Assembly (NCBI GenBank): GCA_934561555.1
Contig: CAKTGQ010000011.1
Location: 19,267 to 83,266 of the forward strand
DNA length: 64,000 bases
Source of the DNA: an uncultured Faecalibacterium sp.
GTDB taxonomy: Bacteria; Bacillota; Clostridia; Oscillospirales; Ruminococcaceae
Reading direction: 5' to 3'
Shown here: in pieces, positions 1-8,261 of the stretch
Layout of the letters: every line of letters begins with the position of its first letter
Numbering within the stretch: position 1 is the first letter of the stretch
The notes under the pieces: model-generated
What the model was told of the DNA's origin: nothing
What the model saw: the letters and a program-made list of their open reading frames with translations, nothing else
Database searches by the model: none
Program-made: the position numbers and the translations under genes

Positions 1-4
1 TTTT

Positions 5-1228
5 TTATGCTGCCGCGTCCGTTCCGGGCACGGAATGTGCCTGTTCCAGCATGGTTTGTGCAAAAATGCCGTAGCCGCGTGTCGGGTCATTGACCAGCAC
101 ATGGGTCACCGCACCCACCAGCCGCCCGTTTTGCAGGATGGGACTGCCGCTCATCCCCTGCACGATGCCGCCGGTCTGCGCCAGCAGTGCCGGGTCGGTA
201 ACGCGCAGCACCATGTTGCGGCGCGGGTCGGCATCGTTCACCTTTTCAATATAGACGCGGTAGCTGCGGGGCGTTTCGCCGCTGGTAGTGGTCAGGATCT
301 CTGCCGCGCCGGGCAGCACCTCCTGCGCAAAGGCAAGCTCCGTCTGCTGCCCCGCAATCGCAGTGCTTACCGTGCCGTAGACGCCGTTTTCGCCGTTGAT
401 GCAGATCCTGCCAAGGGCGTGGTCGCTGATAAATTTACCCTTCAGTTCCCCGGGGCTTCCGGCGGTGCCGCCGGTGCAGCCCACGATCTGGCAGGCCACG
501 ATCTCGCCGCTGCGCAGGGCGACCTGTTCGCCGGTGTCGCTGTCGCTGATGGGGTGCCCCAGCCCGGCAAACACCCCGGCCTGCGCGTCCACAAAGGTCA
601 GAGTGCCCACCCCGGCGGAGGAATCCCGCACCCACATCCCCGCCCGCCACTGGGCGTTCTGGGTATCCCACACCGGCAAAAGGGTGGTCTGGCGCTGTTC
701 GCCTTTGCGAACGTAGACCACCTCCACTGCCGCACCGGCAGCGGCTTCCAGCGCGGCGTGGACCTGCTCGTTGGTCTCGGTGACGGTGTTCCCCATACGG
801 ATGACCCTGTCGCCCAGCCGCAGTCCCGCCTGCTTTGCGGGGTTCACTGTACCGGCGGCAGTGTGCACCTCGGAAAAGCCCACGACAAGCGCCCCCTCTG
901 AGAACATCTTCACCCCAAAGGGCGTGCCGCACACCGTGACCGTGGGGCGCTGCATCACGGTGGCGCGGATGGTCTTGACCGGCAGCCAGCCGCCCAGCGC
1001 CAGCGTGGTCTGATAGCTGCCCGCTGCCCGGGTGCTGGCCACGTTGCGGCTGCCGTGCCCGCGCAGCGGCTCCACCCAGCCAAAGCGGGGCAACGTGAGC
1101 TGCTGCGCCGGTTCCAGATAGACCTGCTCCGGCAGGGCGCACCACAGCCAGCCCAGCGCTGCCACGGCGGCCACCAGCAGATAAACGCCTATAATTTTTA
1201 TCCACCGGACGATGCTGTGCTTGGACAT
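5..1228 (-). CDS. SpoIVB-type (S55 family) serine peptidase with PDZ domain
   Basis: Membrane-anchored serine peptidase of the S55 family, whose known member SpoIVB cleaves SpoIVFA to trigger sigma-K processing in spore formers. One N-terminal transmembrane segment (residues about 8-30) is followed by a PDZ domain (about 115-185) and the peptidase domain. The catalytic candidates are His about 225 in GLGHPI and Ser about 362 in GMSGSPI. The start is the ATG preceded by AGGGAGG; an upstream in-frame ATG lacks such a site. It lies downstream of prfB but beyond a terminator, so it is probably transcribed separately. The family call is firm. Whether the host sporulates cannot be told from here. 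Confidence 0.85.
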   Translation of the reverse strand: MSKHSIVRWIKIIGVYLLVAAVAALGWLWCALPEQVYLEPAQQLTLPRFGWVEPLRGHGSRNVASTRAAGSYQTTLALGGWLPVKTIRATVMQRPTVTVCGTPFGVKMFSEGALVVGFSEVHTAAGTVNPAKQAGLRLGDRVIRMGNTVTETNEQVHAALEAAAGAAVEVVYVRKGEQRQTTLLPVWDTQNAQWRAGMWVRDSSAGVGTLTFVDAQAGVFAGLGHPISDSDTGEQVALRSGEIVACQIVGCTGGTAGSPGELKGKFISDHALGRICINGENGVYGTVSTAIAGQQTELAFAQEVLPGAAEILTTTSGETPRSYRVYIEKVNDADPRRNMVLRVTDPALLAQTGGIVQGMSGSPILQNGRLVGAVTHVLVNDPTRGYGIFAQTMLEQAHSVPGTDAAA

Positions 1229-1278
1229 TTTACGGCCTCCCTGCGCATTTTTCGGGGTTAGTATGCGCAGAAAGGGAC

Positions 1279-1320
1279 AAAAAAACCGCACCCGCATCCA
1301 AAAATGGACGCAGGTGCGGT
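1279..1320 (-). terminator. Rho-independent terminator of prfB
   Basis: A 16-bp stem with two G-T pairs (arms 1285-1300 and 1305-1320) is followed on the minus strand by TTTTTT. It lies 24 bp past the prfB stop. Confidence 0.85.
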
Positions 1321-1343
1321 CATGATTTTACAGGGACAGGCGC

Positions 1344-2465
1344 TTATGCGTCCTGCAGCTCGCCGCGGCTAGCGGCCTTGAGGTAGGCGAAGATAAACTC
1401 ATCAATATCGCCATCCATCACGGCATCCACGTTGCCGGTCTCGTAGTTGGTGCGGTGATCCTTGACCATGGTGTAGGGCATGAACACATAGCTGCGGATC
1501 TGGTGACCCCAGGCGATCTCGTTCTGCACGCCCTTGATGTCGTCGATCTTATCCATGTGCTGCTGCTTGGCGATCTGGTAGAGCTTGGCCTTCAGCATTT
1601 CCATAGCGTAGTCGCGGTTCTGGAACTGGCTGCGCTGGGTCTGGCAGCTGACTACGATGCCGGTGGGCTTGTGGATCAGACGGACAGCGGAAGAGGTCTT
1701 ATTGATGTGCTGGCCACCGGCACCGGAGGAGCGGTACACCTGCATCTCGATATCCTCGGGGCGGATGTCAACCTGAATGGTGTTGTCCAGCTCCGGCATA
1801 ACTTCCAGAGAGGCAAAGCTGGTCTGGCGGCGGGCGTTGGCGTCAAAGGGAGAAACACGCACCAGACGGTGCACGCCGTTCTCGCTCTTGAGCAGACCGT
1901 AGGCGTTGGCGCCCTTGACCATCATGGAAGCGCTCTTCAGACCGGCCTCGTCGCCGTCCTGATAGTCCAGCACCTCCACGGTCATGCCGTGTGCCTGTGC
2001 CCACTTATTATACATACGATACAGCATCTCGGCCCAGTCCTGTGCCTCGGTGCCGCCGGTGCCTGCGTGGAAGGTAAGGATGGCATTGCTGTGGTCGTAC
2101 TCGCCGTTCAGCATGGTCATCAGCTGCAATTCCTCCACAGCCTTGCCCACGGTGTTCACAGCCTCCTCGGCCTCGGGGATCATGGCGGGGTCGTACTCCT
2201 CGTCCAGCATCTCCAGCATGGTCTCGGCGTCATCGTACAGGCCCTGCAGCTTTTCAAAGCGGTTCAGCTTGCCCTTCAGGTCGCCGACCTCGTCAAACAC
2301 CTTTTTGCTCAGCTCTGCATCATCATAAAAGCCGGGGCGGGACATGGTGTGTTCCAGCTCCTGCACGCGCTTGCGGCTTGCTTCAATGGCCAGTGCTTCT
2401 TCCAAGTCCTTAACGGCCTTGGCGTGCTCGGCCAGCTGCACTTTCAGTTCATCAGTCGTGATCAT
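1344..2465 (-). CDS. prfB: Peptide chain release factor 2 (RF2)
   Basis: Class I release factor that reads UGA and UAA and triggers peptidyl-tRNA hydrolysis. The catalytic GGQ lies in SGAGGQHINKTSSAVR, and the SPF tripeptide that marks RF2 is present in VRVSPFDANARRQTS. At 373 aa the length is normal. Unlike most bacterial prfB genes, the reading frame is continuous through the N-terminal region (codons 20-30) and has no in-frame stop or CTTTGA slip site, so the usual autoregulatory +1 frameshift is missing. A TTTACT-17-TATACT promoter lies upstream and a strong hairpin terminator follows, so it is probably monocistronic. Confidence 0.95.
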   Translation of the reverse strand: MITTDELKVQLAEHAKAVKDLEEALAIEASRKRVQELEHTMSRPGFYDDAELSKKVFDEVGDLKGKLNRFEKLQGLYDDAETMLEMLDEEYDPAMIPEAEEAVNTVGKAVEELQLMTMLNGEYDHSNAILTFHAGTGGTEAQDWAEMLYRMYNKWAQAHGMTVEVLDYQDGDEAGLKSASMMVKGANAYGLLKSENGVHRLVRVSPFDANARRQTSFASLEVMPELDNTIQVDIRPEDIEMQVYRSSGAGGQHINKTSSAVRLIHKPTGIVVSCQTQRSQFQNRDYAMEMLKAKLYQIAKQQHMDKIDDIKGVQNEIAWGHQIRSYVFMPYTMVKDHRTNYETGNVDAVMDGDIDEFIFAYLKAASRGELQDA

Positions 2466-2593
2466 TCTCTAAGTTCCTCTCGTTCAAGGGTTTCCATCAT
2501 AGCAGATAACATCCCCGGCAGGGCGCAAAACGCACGCACAGCGTGCATTTTCTGTCCCGCCAAAAGACACAGTTTATACACAGATACTTCATT

Positions 2594-2622
2594 AGTATAC
2601 CGAGAATCTGTGATAAAGTAAA
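2594..2622 (-). promoter_or_regulatory. Sigma-A promoter of prfB
   Basis: On the minus strand TTTACT (2617-2622) and TATACT (2594-2599) are separated by 17 bp, about 130 bp before the prfB start. Confidence 0.6.
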
Positions 2623-2724
2623 GAGGAAAAATACTATCTTGCCGGATTTTTAAAGATTTTCACCTTTTCTTTTCATTCCCGGGGGAGTATAATACCAGTA
2701 TGATCGATTTCACAGGAGGATATC

Positions 2725-3714
2725 ATGCCGAAATATTATGGCTGTCCCTGTGAGGGCTGCGGCAAGCCGCTGACCCTTCAGGACGACATTGTGGTCTGCC
2801 CGGACTGCGGTGCACCCTACCACCGCACCTGTTATGAGAAGATGGGTCTGTGCATCCATGCCCCTGCCCATGGTGCAGGCTACGAGTGGAAGTTCCCTTA
2901 TCAGGATGCACAGCTGCGCACCTGCCCCACCTGTGGGGAGCGCACCCTGCGCAGCGAGAGCGTCTGCCGCTGCTGCGGCGCTGCCCTGCCCCCTGAGAGC
3001 GCAGAACAGCCCAACGACCGTGCTGCCGCCAGCGCCGAGCAGAACCGGGATTTTGATTACAGCGAGATGTACCGGGACGAAATGTACCGGAATTTCACGG
3101 AAAAAGTCGTTGACCCGGTGCACCGCAACGTGCGCGCCGCCTTTGGCAAGGACGAGCTGATCGACGGTATTCCTTATCAGGACTGGGTGGATTTTATCGG
3201 CACAGCCGCGCCGGTCTACCTGAACGATTACAGCCAGATGCATCTGCGACACTCCAAGATCTCCATGAGCTTTTCGGCACTGCTGTTCGGCCCCTTCTAC
3301 TTTTTCTACCGTAAGGCATGGAAACCGGCCTTCGGCTTTTTGGCCGCAGAGCTGCTGTTGTTCGTCCCCACCTTAATTAGCATGATGCAGACCACCGGCA
3401 GTCCGCTGACCGCCGGGATCAGTGCTTCCGCACTGGTGGTGCTGAGCCGCATCATGTCCCTTCTCAGCTTTGTACTGATGCTGGTACGGGGGCTGTATGG
3501 CAAGTGGCTTTACCGCCGCAGCGCAGCGGCACGCATCCGCCGCATCCGTGCCGAGTTCCCGGACCCGGAGCAGCGCCGCGCCGTGCTGAATGCACAGGGC
3601 GGTGTCAGCATTGCAGCCTGCATTGGCGCATTCATCCTGCTGATGATCGTTGGCAGCCTTTGCTCCATGCTGCTGGGGCCGGACCTGAACGCACTGGTAG
3701 GCACCTTTATTTAA
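2725..3714 (+). CDS. RING-finger/zinc-ribbon membrane protein with DUF2628-like domain
   Basis: Unknown function. The N-terminus (residues 5-50) has a Cys/His-rich RING-like finger with CxxC pairs and an HRTC motif. A second CxxC...CxCC zinc ribbon lies near residues 72-93. An acidic linker follows, then a C-terminal half with about four hydrophobic segments resembling DUF2628 proteins, from about residue 185. The start follows AGGAGG, and a TATAAT box (2688-2693) lies upstream without a clear -35. It precedes galU by 77 bp on the same strand and may be cotranscribed with it. The two metal-binding modules on the cytoplasmic side suggest protein binding or assembly, but this is inference. Confidence 0.75.
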   Translation: MPKYYGCPCEGCGKPLTLQDDIVVCPDCGAPYHRTCYEKMGLCIHAPAHGAGYEWKFPYQDAQLRTCPTCGERTLRSESVCRCCGAALPPESAEQPNDRAAASAEQNRDFDYSEMYRDEMYRNFTEKVVDPVHRNVRAAFGKDELIDGIPYQDWVDFIGTAAPVYLNDYSQMHLRHSKISMSFSALLFGPFYFFYRKAWKPAFGFLAAELLLFVPTLISMMQTTGSPLTAGISASALVVLSRIMSLLSFVLMLVRGLYGKWLYRRSAAARIRRIRAEFPDPEQRRAVLNAQGGVSIAACIGAFILLMIVGSLCSMLLGPDLNALVGTFI

Positions 3715-3791
3715 TATGTTTCACGCAGGATGGGGATCCTGCTGAAAAGCGCGGTTCGCCGTGCATAAAATGAGAACATGGGAGAATCATT

Positions 3792-4667
3792 ATGAAAAAA
3801 GTCACCAAAGCTGTTATTCCGGCTGCGGGTCTTGGCACCCGCGTACTGCCCGCTACCAAGGCAATGCCTAAGGGCATGCTGCCCCTCGTGGACAAGCCCG
3901 CCATCCAGTATCTGGTGGAGGAGGCCGTCCGCTCCGGCATTACCGACATCCTGATCATTCTGGGCCGCAACCAGAGCATTATCGAGGATCACTTCGACCG
4001 CAGCCCCGAGCTGGAGGAAAAGCTGGCCAAGCCCGGCAAGGAAAAGATGCTGGAAGAGTGTCTGGGCATTGCCAATCTGGCCAACATCCTGTTCGTGCGC
4101 CAGAAGGAAACTCTGGGTCTGGGCCATGCAGTCAACACCGCCAAAGCTTTTACCGGCGATGATCCCTTTGTGGTCATCTACGGCGACGACGTGATCTGGG
4201 GCGAGGACCCGGTCTGCGCCCAGCTGATCCGTGCCTACGAGGAGTTCGGCCGTCCGGCCGCCGGTGTATCCGCTGTGCCTTGGGAGGATGTGAGCCGCTA
4301 TTGCAGCTTAAAGACCACTCCCCTCCACGACAACTACTTCTTTGTGGATGATATGATCGAGAAGCCCAAGAAGGGGCAGGAGTTCAGCAACTATTCCATC
4401 CTGGGCCGTGTGCTGCTGACCCCGGAGATCTACGAGATCCTTGCCAACACCAAGCCCGGTGCCGGCGGCGAGATCCAGCTGACCGATGCCATGGCAGAGT
4501 ATGCCCGCACCCGCGGCGGCATGACCGCTGTGGAGTTCACCGGTAAGCACTACGATATGGGCAACAAGCTCAAGGTCGTGGAGGCTCAGGTGGAGCTGGC
4601 ATTGCAGCACCCCGAGATCGGCGAGGAGTTCCGCGCCTACCTGAAGGAGTTCTGCAAAACGCTGTAA
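3792..4667 (+). CDS. galU: UTP--glucose-1-phosphate uridylyltransferase
   Basis: Makes UDP-glucose from UTP and glucose-1-phosphate for glycan and cell-envelope synthesis and the Leloir pathway. The N-terminal nucleotide-binding signature PAAGLGTRVLPATKAMPK is intact. GDDVIW, the GEIQLTDAM segment and KHYDMGNKLK follow in the usual order. At 291 aa it has standard length. The start follows GGGAGAATCATT. A strong terminator lies 23 bp after the stop. galK sits 12 kb away on the other strand. Confidence 0.95.
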   Translation: MKKVTKAVIPAAGLGTRVLPATKAMPKGMLPLVDKPAIQYLVEEAVRSGITDILIILGRNQSIIEDHFDRSPELEEKLAKPGKEKMLEECLGIANLANILFVRQKETLGLGHAVNTAKAFTGDDPFVVIYGDDVIWGEDPVCAQLIRAYEEFGRPAAGVSAVPWEDVSRYCSLKTTPLHDNYFFVDDMIEKPKKGQEFSNYSILGRVLLTPEIYEILANTKPGAGGEIQLTDAMAEYARTRGGMTAVEFTGKHYDMGNKLKVVEAQVELALQHPEIGEEFRAYLKEFCKTL

Positions 4668-4690
4668 AGACGCTGCATAAATAATAAAAA

Positions 4691-4732
4691 CGGGGCTGTT
4701 GCACGAAACCATGTGCAGCGGCCCCGTTTTTT
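4691..4732 (+). terminator. Rho-independent terminator of galU
   Basis: The GC-rich stem CGGGGCTGTTGCAC/GTGCAGCGGCCCCG (4691-4726) has one mismatch region and is followed by TTTTTT. Confidence 0.9.
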
Positions 4733-4746
4733 ACCTATATTCAGAT

Positions 4747-4788
4747 GAAAAAGGGGTTCAGAAACTCCCGTAGGTGTTTCTGAACCCC
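4747..4788 (-). terminator. Rho-independent terminator of the antiporter gene
   Basis: A perfect 13-bp inverted repeat (GGGGTTCAGAAAC, 4753-4765 and 4776-4788) is followed by TTTTTC on the minus strand. It sits back to back with the galU terminator. Confidence 0.85.
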
Positions 4789-4805
4789 AAATATGAAAAT
4801 CAAAT

Positions 4806-5999
4806 CTAGTTTGCCTGACTGGGATGCGGCACGGGCGGATGCTTGGTAAACATGGCCTTGAGTGCCAGTGGGGTGGTCACGCTGGACACCACGATCAACA
4901 GGATCACGGCGGTAAAGTAGACCGGGTCTACAACGCCGATGGCCAGACCCTTCTGTGCCACGATCAGTGCCACCTCACCGCGGGTCATCATGCCGACGCC
5001 GACCTTCAGGGAATCGTCCCAGTTGAAGCGGCAGAGCTTTGCTGCCAGACCGCAGCCGATGATCTTGGTAATCAGTGCCACCACCACAAAGCAGACACAG
5101 AACAGTAAGATCTCCGGGGTCAGGCCGCTGATATCGGTCTTGAGACCGATGGATGCAAAGAAGATCGGTGCAAAGAGGACGTAGTTACTGATATCCACCC
5201 GGCGCTCCACATAGGGTGCGTCATCCATGGTGCACAGCACGATGCCTGCAATGTAAGCACCAGTGATATCGGCGATGCCGAAGTACTCCTCTGCAATGTA
5301 GGCCATGGCAAAGCAGAACGCCATACTTACGATGGTGATACGCTGGGTGTGGGGGTTGCGCTGATCCAGCCACTTCATGGCATAATGTACCACAAGGCCA
5401 ACGCCCAATGCGGTGGCAAAGAACAGCACAGTGTTGAACAGAACCTTGCCCAGACCCGTACCGGTGCCGCTGCTGGCGCCCAGCACACAGGTGAGCACCA
5501 CGATGCCGATGACATCATCAATGACAGCAGCGCTGACGATGGTAGTGCCCAGAAAACTCTTCAGGTGTCCGAGTTCCTGCAAGGTAGCCACCGTGATGGA
5601 CACACTGGTAGCGGTCATAATGGTGCCGATGAACAGCGCCCGGTAGAACTCCGGGCTGCCAACTGCGGCAAAGCCGTAGAACGCACCATATAATAAGGTG
5701 CCGCCCACCAGAGGCACAGCCACGCCAACGGTAGCGATCAGGGTGGCAATGGGGCCTGCCTTGATTAGTTCCTTCAGGTTAGTGCCGAGGCCGGTGGTGA
5801 ACATGAGCATCACAACGCCGATCTCTGCAAAGACGGAGATGGAGTCACTGATCTGCACCAGGTTCAGCACGCAGGGGCCGATGAGCAGGCCGGCGATGAT
5901 CTCGCCCACCACCTGCGGCGCCTTGCACTTGCGCGCCACCAGTCCGAAGAATTTCGCGCTTAAGATAATAATTGCCAGATCTCGAAACAACGAATACAT
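4806..5999 (-). CDS. CPA2-family cation:proton antiporter (Kef/Na+/H+ exchanger type)
   Basis: Integral membrane antiporter exchanging Na+ or K+ for protons. The chain is hydrophobic throughout with about 11-12 membrane segments. It shows the N-terminal GEIIAGLLIGP motif of the Na_H_Exchanger family, and the paired acidic residues VIDDVIG of the transport core lie around residue 160. At 397 aa it lacks the C-terminal TrkA-N/RCK domain of full-length Kef proteins, so nucleotide gating is not expected. The start follows AAAGGAGGG. It appears to be a single-gene unit with its own terminator. The ion is not determined by the sequence. Confidence 0.85.
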   Translation of the reverse strand: MYSLFRDLAIIILSAKFFGLVARKCKAPQVVGEIIAGLLIGPCVLNLVQISDSISVFAEIGVVMLMFTTGLGTNLKELIKAGPIATLIATVGVAVPLVGGTLLYGAFYGFAAVGSPEFYRALFIGTIMTATSVSITVATLQELGHLKSFLGTTIVSAAVIDDVIGIVVLTCVLGASSGTGTGLGKVLFNTVLFFATALGVGLVVHYAMKWLDQRNPHTQRITIVSMAFCFAMAYIAEEYFGIADITGAYIAGIVLCTMDDAPYVERRVDISNYVLFAPIFFASIGLKTDISGLTPEILLFCVCFVVVALITKIIGCGLAAKLCRFNWDDSLKVGVGMMTRGEVALIVAQKGLAIGVVDPVYFTAVILLIVVSSVTTPLALKAMFTKHPPVPHPSQAN

Positions 6000-6141
6000 G
6001 GATTACCCTCCTTTTATTTTTCCCACTTCCCTGCCACTGCCGGAACCCCGGCCCTGCCATAATACAGGAAAGCGTCTACATTATAGTCCTTTTTACCAAA
6101 AAATGCAAAACATTTTTTATCGTTCTTTTTGCCGAAAAAGC

Positions 6142-6170
6142 TTGACAGAAGCAAAGAAGCTTGCTATAAT
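6142..6170 (+). promoter_or_regulatory. Consensus sigma-A promoter of rpsF-ssb-rpsR
   Basis: TTGACA (6142-6147) and TATAAT (6165-6170) are perfect consensus hexamers with an ideal 17-bp spacer. The leader to rpsF is about 100 nt. Confidence 0.95.
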
Positions 6171-6196
6171 AAATTGCTGTCTGAACAGACACGCCG

Positions 6197-6222
6197 CACA
6201 GGCCGCGATGCCGCAGCCTGTG
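6197..6222 (+). promoter_or_regulatory. Candidate S6:S18-binding leader hairpin
   Basis: In the rpsF leader, CACAGGC (6197-6203) pairs with GCCTGTG (6216-6222) around a 12-nt loop containing CCG. Many bacterial rpsF operons carry a leader stem with a CCG-containing bulge bound by the S6:S18 complex for feedback control. Position and sequence fit that role. The exact fold was not computed. Confidence 0.5.
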
Positions 6223-6279
6223 TACCCTTGGCCTTGCAGATCCGCAGGGCCCTCAAGTCCAAAAGGAGGTGCTACAAAA

Positions 6280-6564
6280 ATGGCAAAGTACGAAACCATG
6301 CTGATTACCAGCGCCGCTCTCGATGAGGAGGCTTCCGCCGCTCTGGTGGGTAAGTTCAAGTCCCTGATCGAGGCTAACGGTACGATCGATTCTATCGACG
6401 AGTGGGGCAAGCGCCGTCTGGCCTACCCCATCAACGACGAGGAAGAGGGCGTCTACACCGTGATCAACTTCACCAGCGAGCCCAGCTTCCCCGCTGAGCT
6501 GGACCGTGTGTACAAGATCACTGAAGGCGTTATGCGCAGCCTGATCATTGCTCACGAGGAGTAA
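6280..6564 (+). CDS. rpsF: Small ribosomal subunit protein bS6
   Basis: Ribosomal protein S6, which pairs with S18 on the 30S platform. The 94-aa length and sequence are typical: MAKYETMLI at the start, the WGKRRLAYPI strand and the YTVINFTSEPSFPAELDR segment. AAAAGGAGGT precedes the ATG; the open frame extends far upstream but has no other ribosome binding site. First gene of the rpsF-ssb-rpsR operon behind a consensus promoter. Confidence 0.97.
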   Translation: MAKYETMLITSAALDEEASAALVGKFKSLIEANGTIDSIDEWGKRRLAYPINDEEEGVYTVINFTSEPSFPAELDRVYKITEGVMRSLIIAHEE

Positions 6565-6594
6565 TTCTTCTGTGACAGAAAGGGAGACCGTACT

Positions 6595-7074
6595 ATGTTG
6601 AATGTTGTTGCTATCATGGGCCGCCTTGCGCGTGACCCTGAAATGCGTCAGACCACTACCGGCAAGAATGTCGCTTCGTTCCGCATTGCCTGCGACCGCG
6701 GGCGCCGCGATGCCAATGGGCAGAGCGTAGCGGACTGGATCGATGTGGTTGCATGGGATCGGCAGGCCGAGTTTGTCTGCCGCTATTTCCAGAAAGGTTC
6801 CCTGATCGTTGTGGACGGCCGTTTGCAGTCCCGTCAGTATCAGGATAAGACCGGCGCAAACCGCACTGCCGTTGAAGTGGTTGCCAGCAACATCAACTTT
6901 GCAGGCCCCAAGAGCAGCAATGCAGGTGACGGAAACGGCTATCAGAATGCCGCTCCGTCCTACCAGAACGCAGCGTCTGCCCGTCCGGCTGCTGTGGAGG
7001 CAGCTCCCAGCTACTCTGCCGGTAATGCCGACGACTTCGCCGTCATCGACGACAGCGATGACCTGCCGTTCTGA
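6595..7074 (+). CDS. ssb: Single-stranded DNA-binding protein
   Basis: Coats single-stranded DNA in replication and repair. The N-terminal OB fold (residues 1-105) starts with MLNVVAIMGRLARDPE. A Gln/Asn/Ala-rich linker (about 106-145) follows, and the acidic tip DDSDDLPF matches the conserved C-terminal tail that recruits partner enzymes. Middle gene of the rpsF operon, a layout usual in Firmicutes. Confidence 0.97.
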   Translation: MLNVVAIMGRLARDPEMRQTTTGKNVASFRIACDRGRRDANGQSVADWIDVVAWDRQAEFVCRYFQKGSLIVVDGRLQSRQYQDKTGANRTAVEVVASNINFAGPKSSNAGDGNGYQNAAPSYQNAASARPAAVEAAPSYSAGNADDFAVIDDSDDLPF

Positions 7075-7120
7075 CACGAAACGGTCCATCCGTTAAAAAT
7101 CCAATAGGAGGTAATAAGCA

Positions 7121-7378
7121 ATGGCTTTTGAAAGAACCGAAGGCTCTCGCCCCGCACGCCCCATGCGTCGCGGCCGCAAGAAGGTTTGCAGCTTCTGTGT
7201 CGATCGCATCGACACCATCGATTACAAGGACGTGCCCCGTCTGCGTAAGTACGTCTCTGAGCGTGCAAAGATCATTCCCCGCCGTGTGACCGGCACCTGC
7301 GCTTATCATCAGCGCGCACTGACCATCGCCATCAAGCGTGCTCGTCACGTTGCTCTGATGCCCTACGTCAGCGACTAA
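7121..7378 (+). CDS. rpsR: Small ribosomal subunit protein bS18
   Basis: Ribosomal protein S18, partner of S6. The 85-aa protein has the basic N-terminus [11 protein letters not shown], the [20 protein letters not shown] core and the [20 protein letters not shown] end typical of the family. Two Cys (CSFC) remain, as in zinc-capable versions, but the full four-Cys set is not present. AGGAGG precedes the start. Last gene of the operon. Confidence 0.97.
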   Translation: MAFERTEGSRPARPMRRGRKKVCSFCVDRIDTIDYKDVPRLRKYVSERAKIIPRRVTGTCAYHQRALTIAIKRARHVALMPYVSD

Positions 7379-7421
7379 TCTTTAAAAAACCAACCCGATC
7401 AAAATAATCAGCAATCAGCAA

Positions 7422-7459
7422 AGCGCTCTCGCCGATGACAAGGTGAGAGCGCTTTTTGT
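7422..7459 (+). terminator. Terminator of the rpsF operon
   Basis: A perfect 12-bp stem AGCGCTCTCGCC/GGTGAGAGCGCT (one G-T pair) spans 7422-7453, followed by a T run. Confidence 0.9.
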
Positions 7460-7460
7460 T

Positions 7461-7488
7461 TTGCATTTTCTGCAAAATATGCTATACT
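7461..7488 (+). promoter_or_regulatory. Promoter of the secreted transglutaminase-like gene
   Basis: TTGCAT (7461-7466), a 16-bp spacer and TATACT (7483-7488), 44 bp before the start codon and directly after the rpsR terminator. Confidence 0.6.
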
Positions 7489-7531
7489 GTCATTGGGAGC
7501 ATTCCCTAAAATTTTTCAGGAGGTAGAAATC

Positions 7532-8245
7532 ATGAAGCGAAAACATCTCAACCTTGCGGCACTGATCCTCAGCACTGCGCTCTGCACGCAGCTTGGCGTA
7601 TCCACCTTTGCGGTTTCCAGCTTCGACCCGGTATTCTACGCTGCCACCTATCCAGATATTGCTGCTGCATATGGCAATGACGAAGGCGCCATGCTGTTGC
7701 ATTATTTGCAATACGGTGCAGACGAGGGCAGACAGCCTTCCGCCGACGGCATTCCCGGCGATGATACTCTGGAGATCACTGACGAGCAGCTGGCCAAAAT
7801 ATGGACCCCTGTTCCTCTGAAAAAACTGGCCAACTACAAAAGTCTGAAATGCAAAATGACTGATGCCGAATTTGAGGCTGCCTACAATGCCGCTCTGGAA
7901 TTTGTAGCACCGCTCTGCCTGATGAGCCGGGAAATGCAGCTTGAATATATCACAAGCGGTCTGCGCGAAATGTTCGACACCCAGATGACCTATTCTATGG
8001 GTGCCAAGCACTACAACGACCCCTATGGATACTTTGTTCTGCATACAGCGTCCTGCTCCGGCTGTGCCCGCGCAGTCGGCCTTTGCCTGAACATTCTGGG
8101 AATTCCCTATGAGCACGTTAACGAGGGCAAATATTCGCACCAGTGGTGCCGCGTGAACATTGACGGCACCTACTGGATCGCCGACCCCTACGGTCTGTAT
8201 TGCGGCCCGGAACCGGCTCCCTATCAGCACCCTTATCTGTCCTGA
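7532..8245 (+). CDS. Secreted transglutaminase-like cysteine peptidase-fold protein
   Basis: An exported protein of 237 aa. The signal peptide (residues 1-27) ends near STFAVS. Next is a short module, FYAATYPDIAAAYG...HYLQYGADEGR (about residues 32-65), of a kind seen in secreted Clostridia proteins. The C-terminal half carries a transglutaminase-like triad: Cys in SCSGCARAVG, His in YSHQWCRV and Asp in YWIADPYG. The likely role is cleavage or crosslinking of peptides outside the cell, but no substrate can be assigned. The start follows CAGGAGG. A terminator lies just after the stop, within the end of the convergent gene. Confidence 0.7.
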   Translation: MKRKHLNLAALILSTALCTQLGVSTFAVSSFDPVFYAATYPDIAAAYGNDEGAMLLHYLQYGADEGRQPSADGIPGDDTLEITDEQLAKIWTPVPLKKLANYKSLKCKMTDAEFEAAYNAALEFVAPLCLMSREMQLEYITSGLREMFDTQMTYSMGAKHYNDPYGYFVLHTASCSGCARAVGLCLNILGIPYEHVNEGKYSHQWCRVNIDGTYWIADPYGLYCGPEPAPYQHPYLS

Positions 8246-8261
8246 AAACACTTCACAGCCT

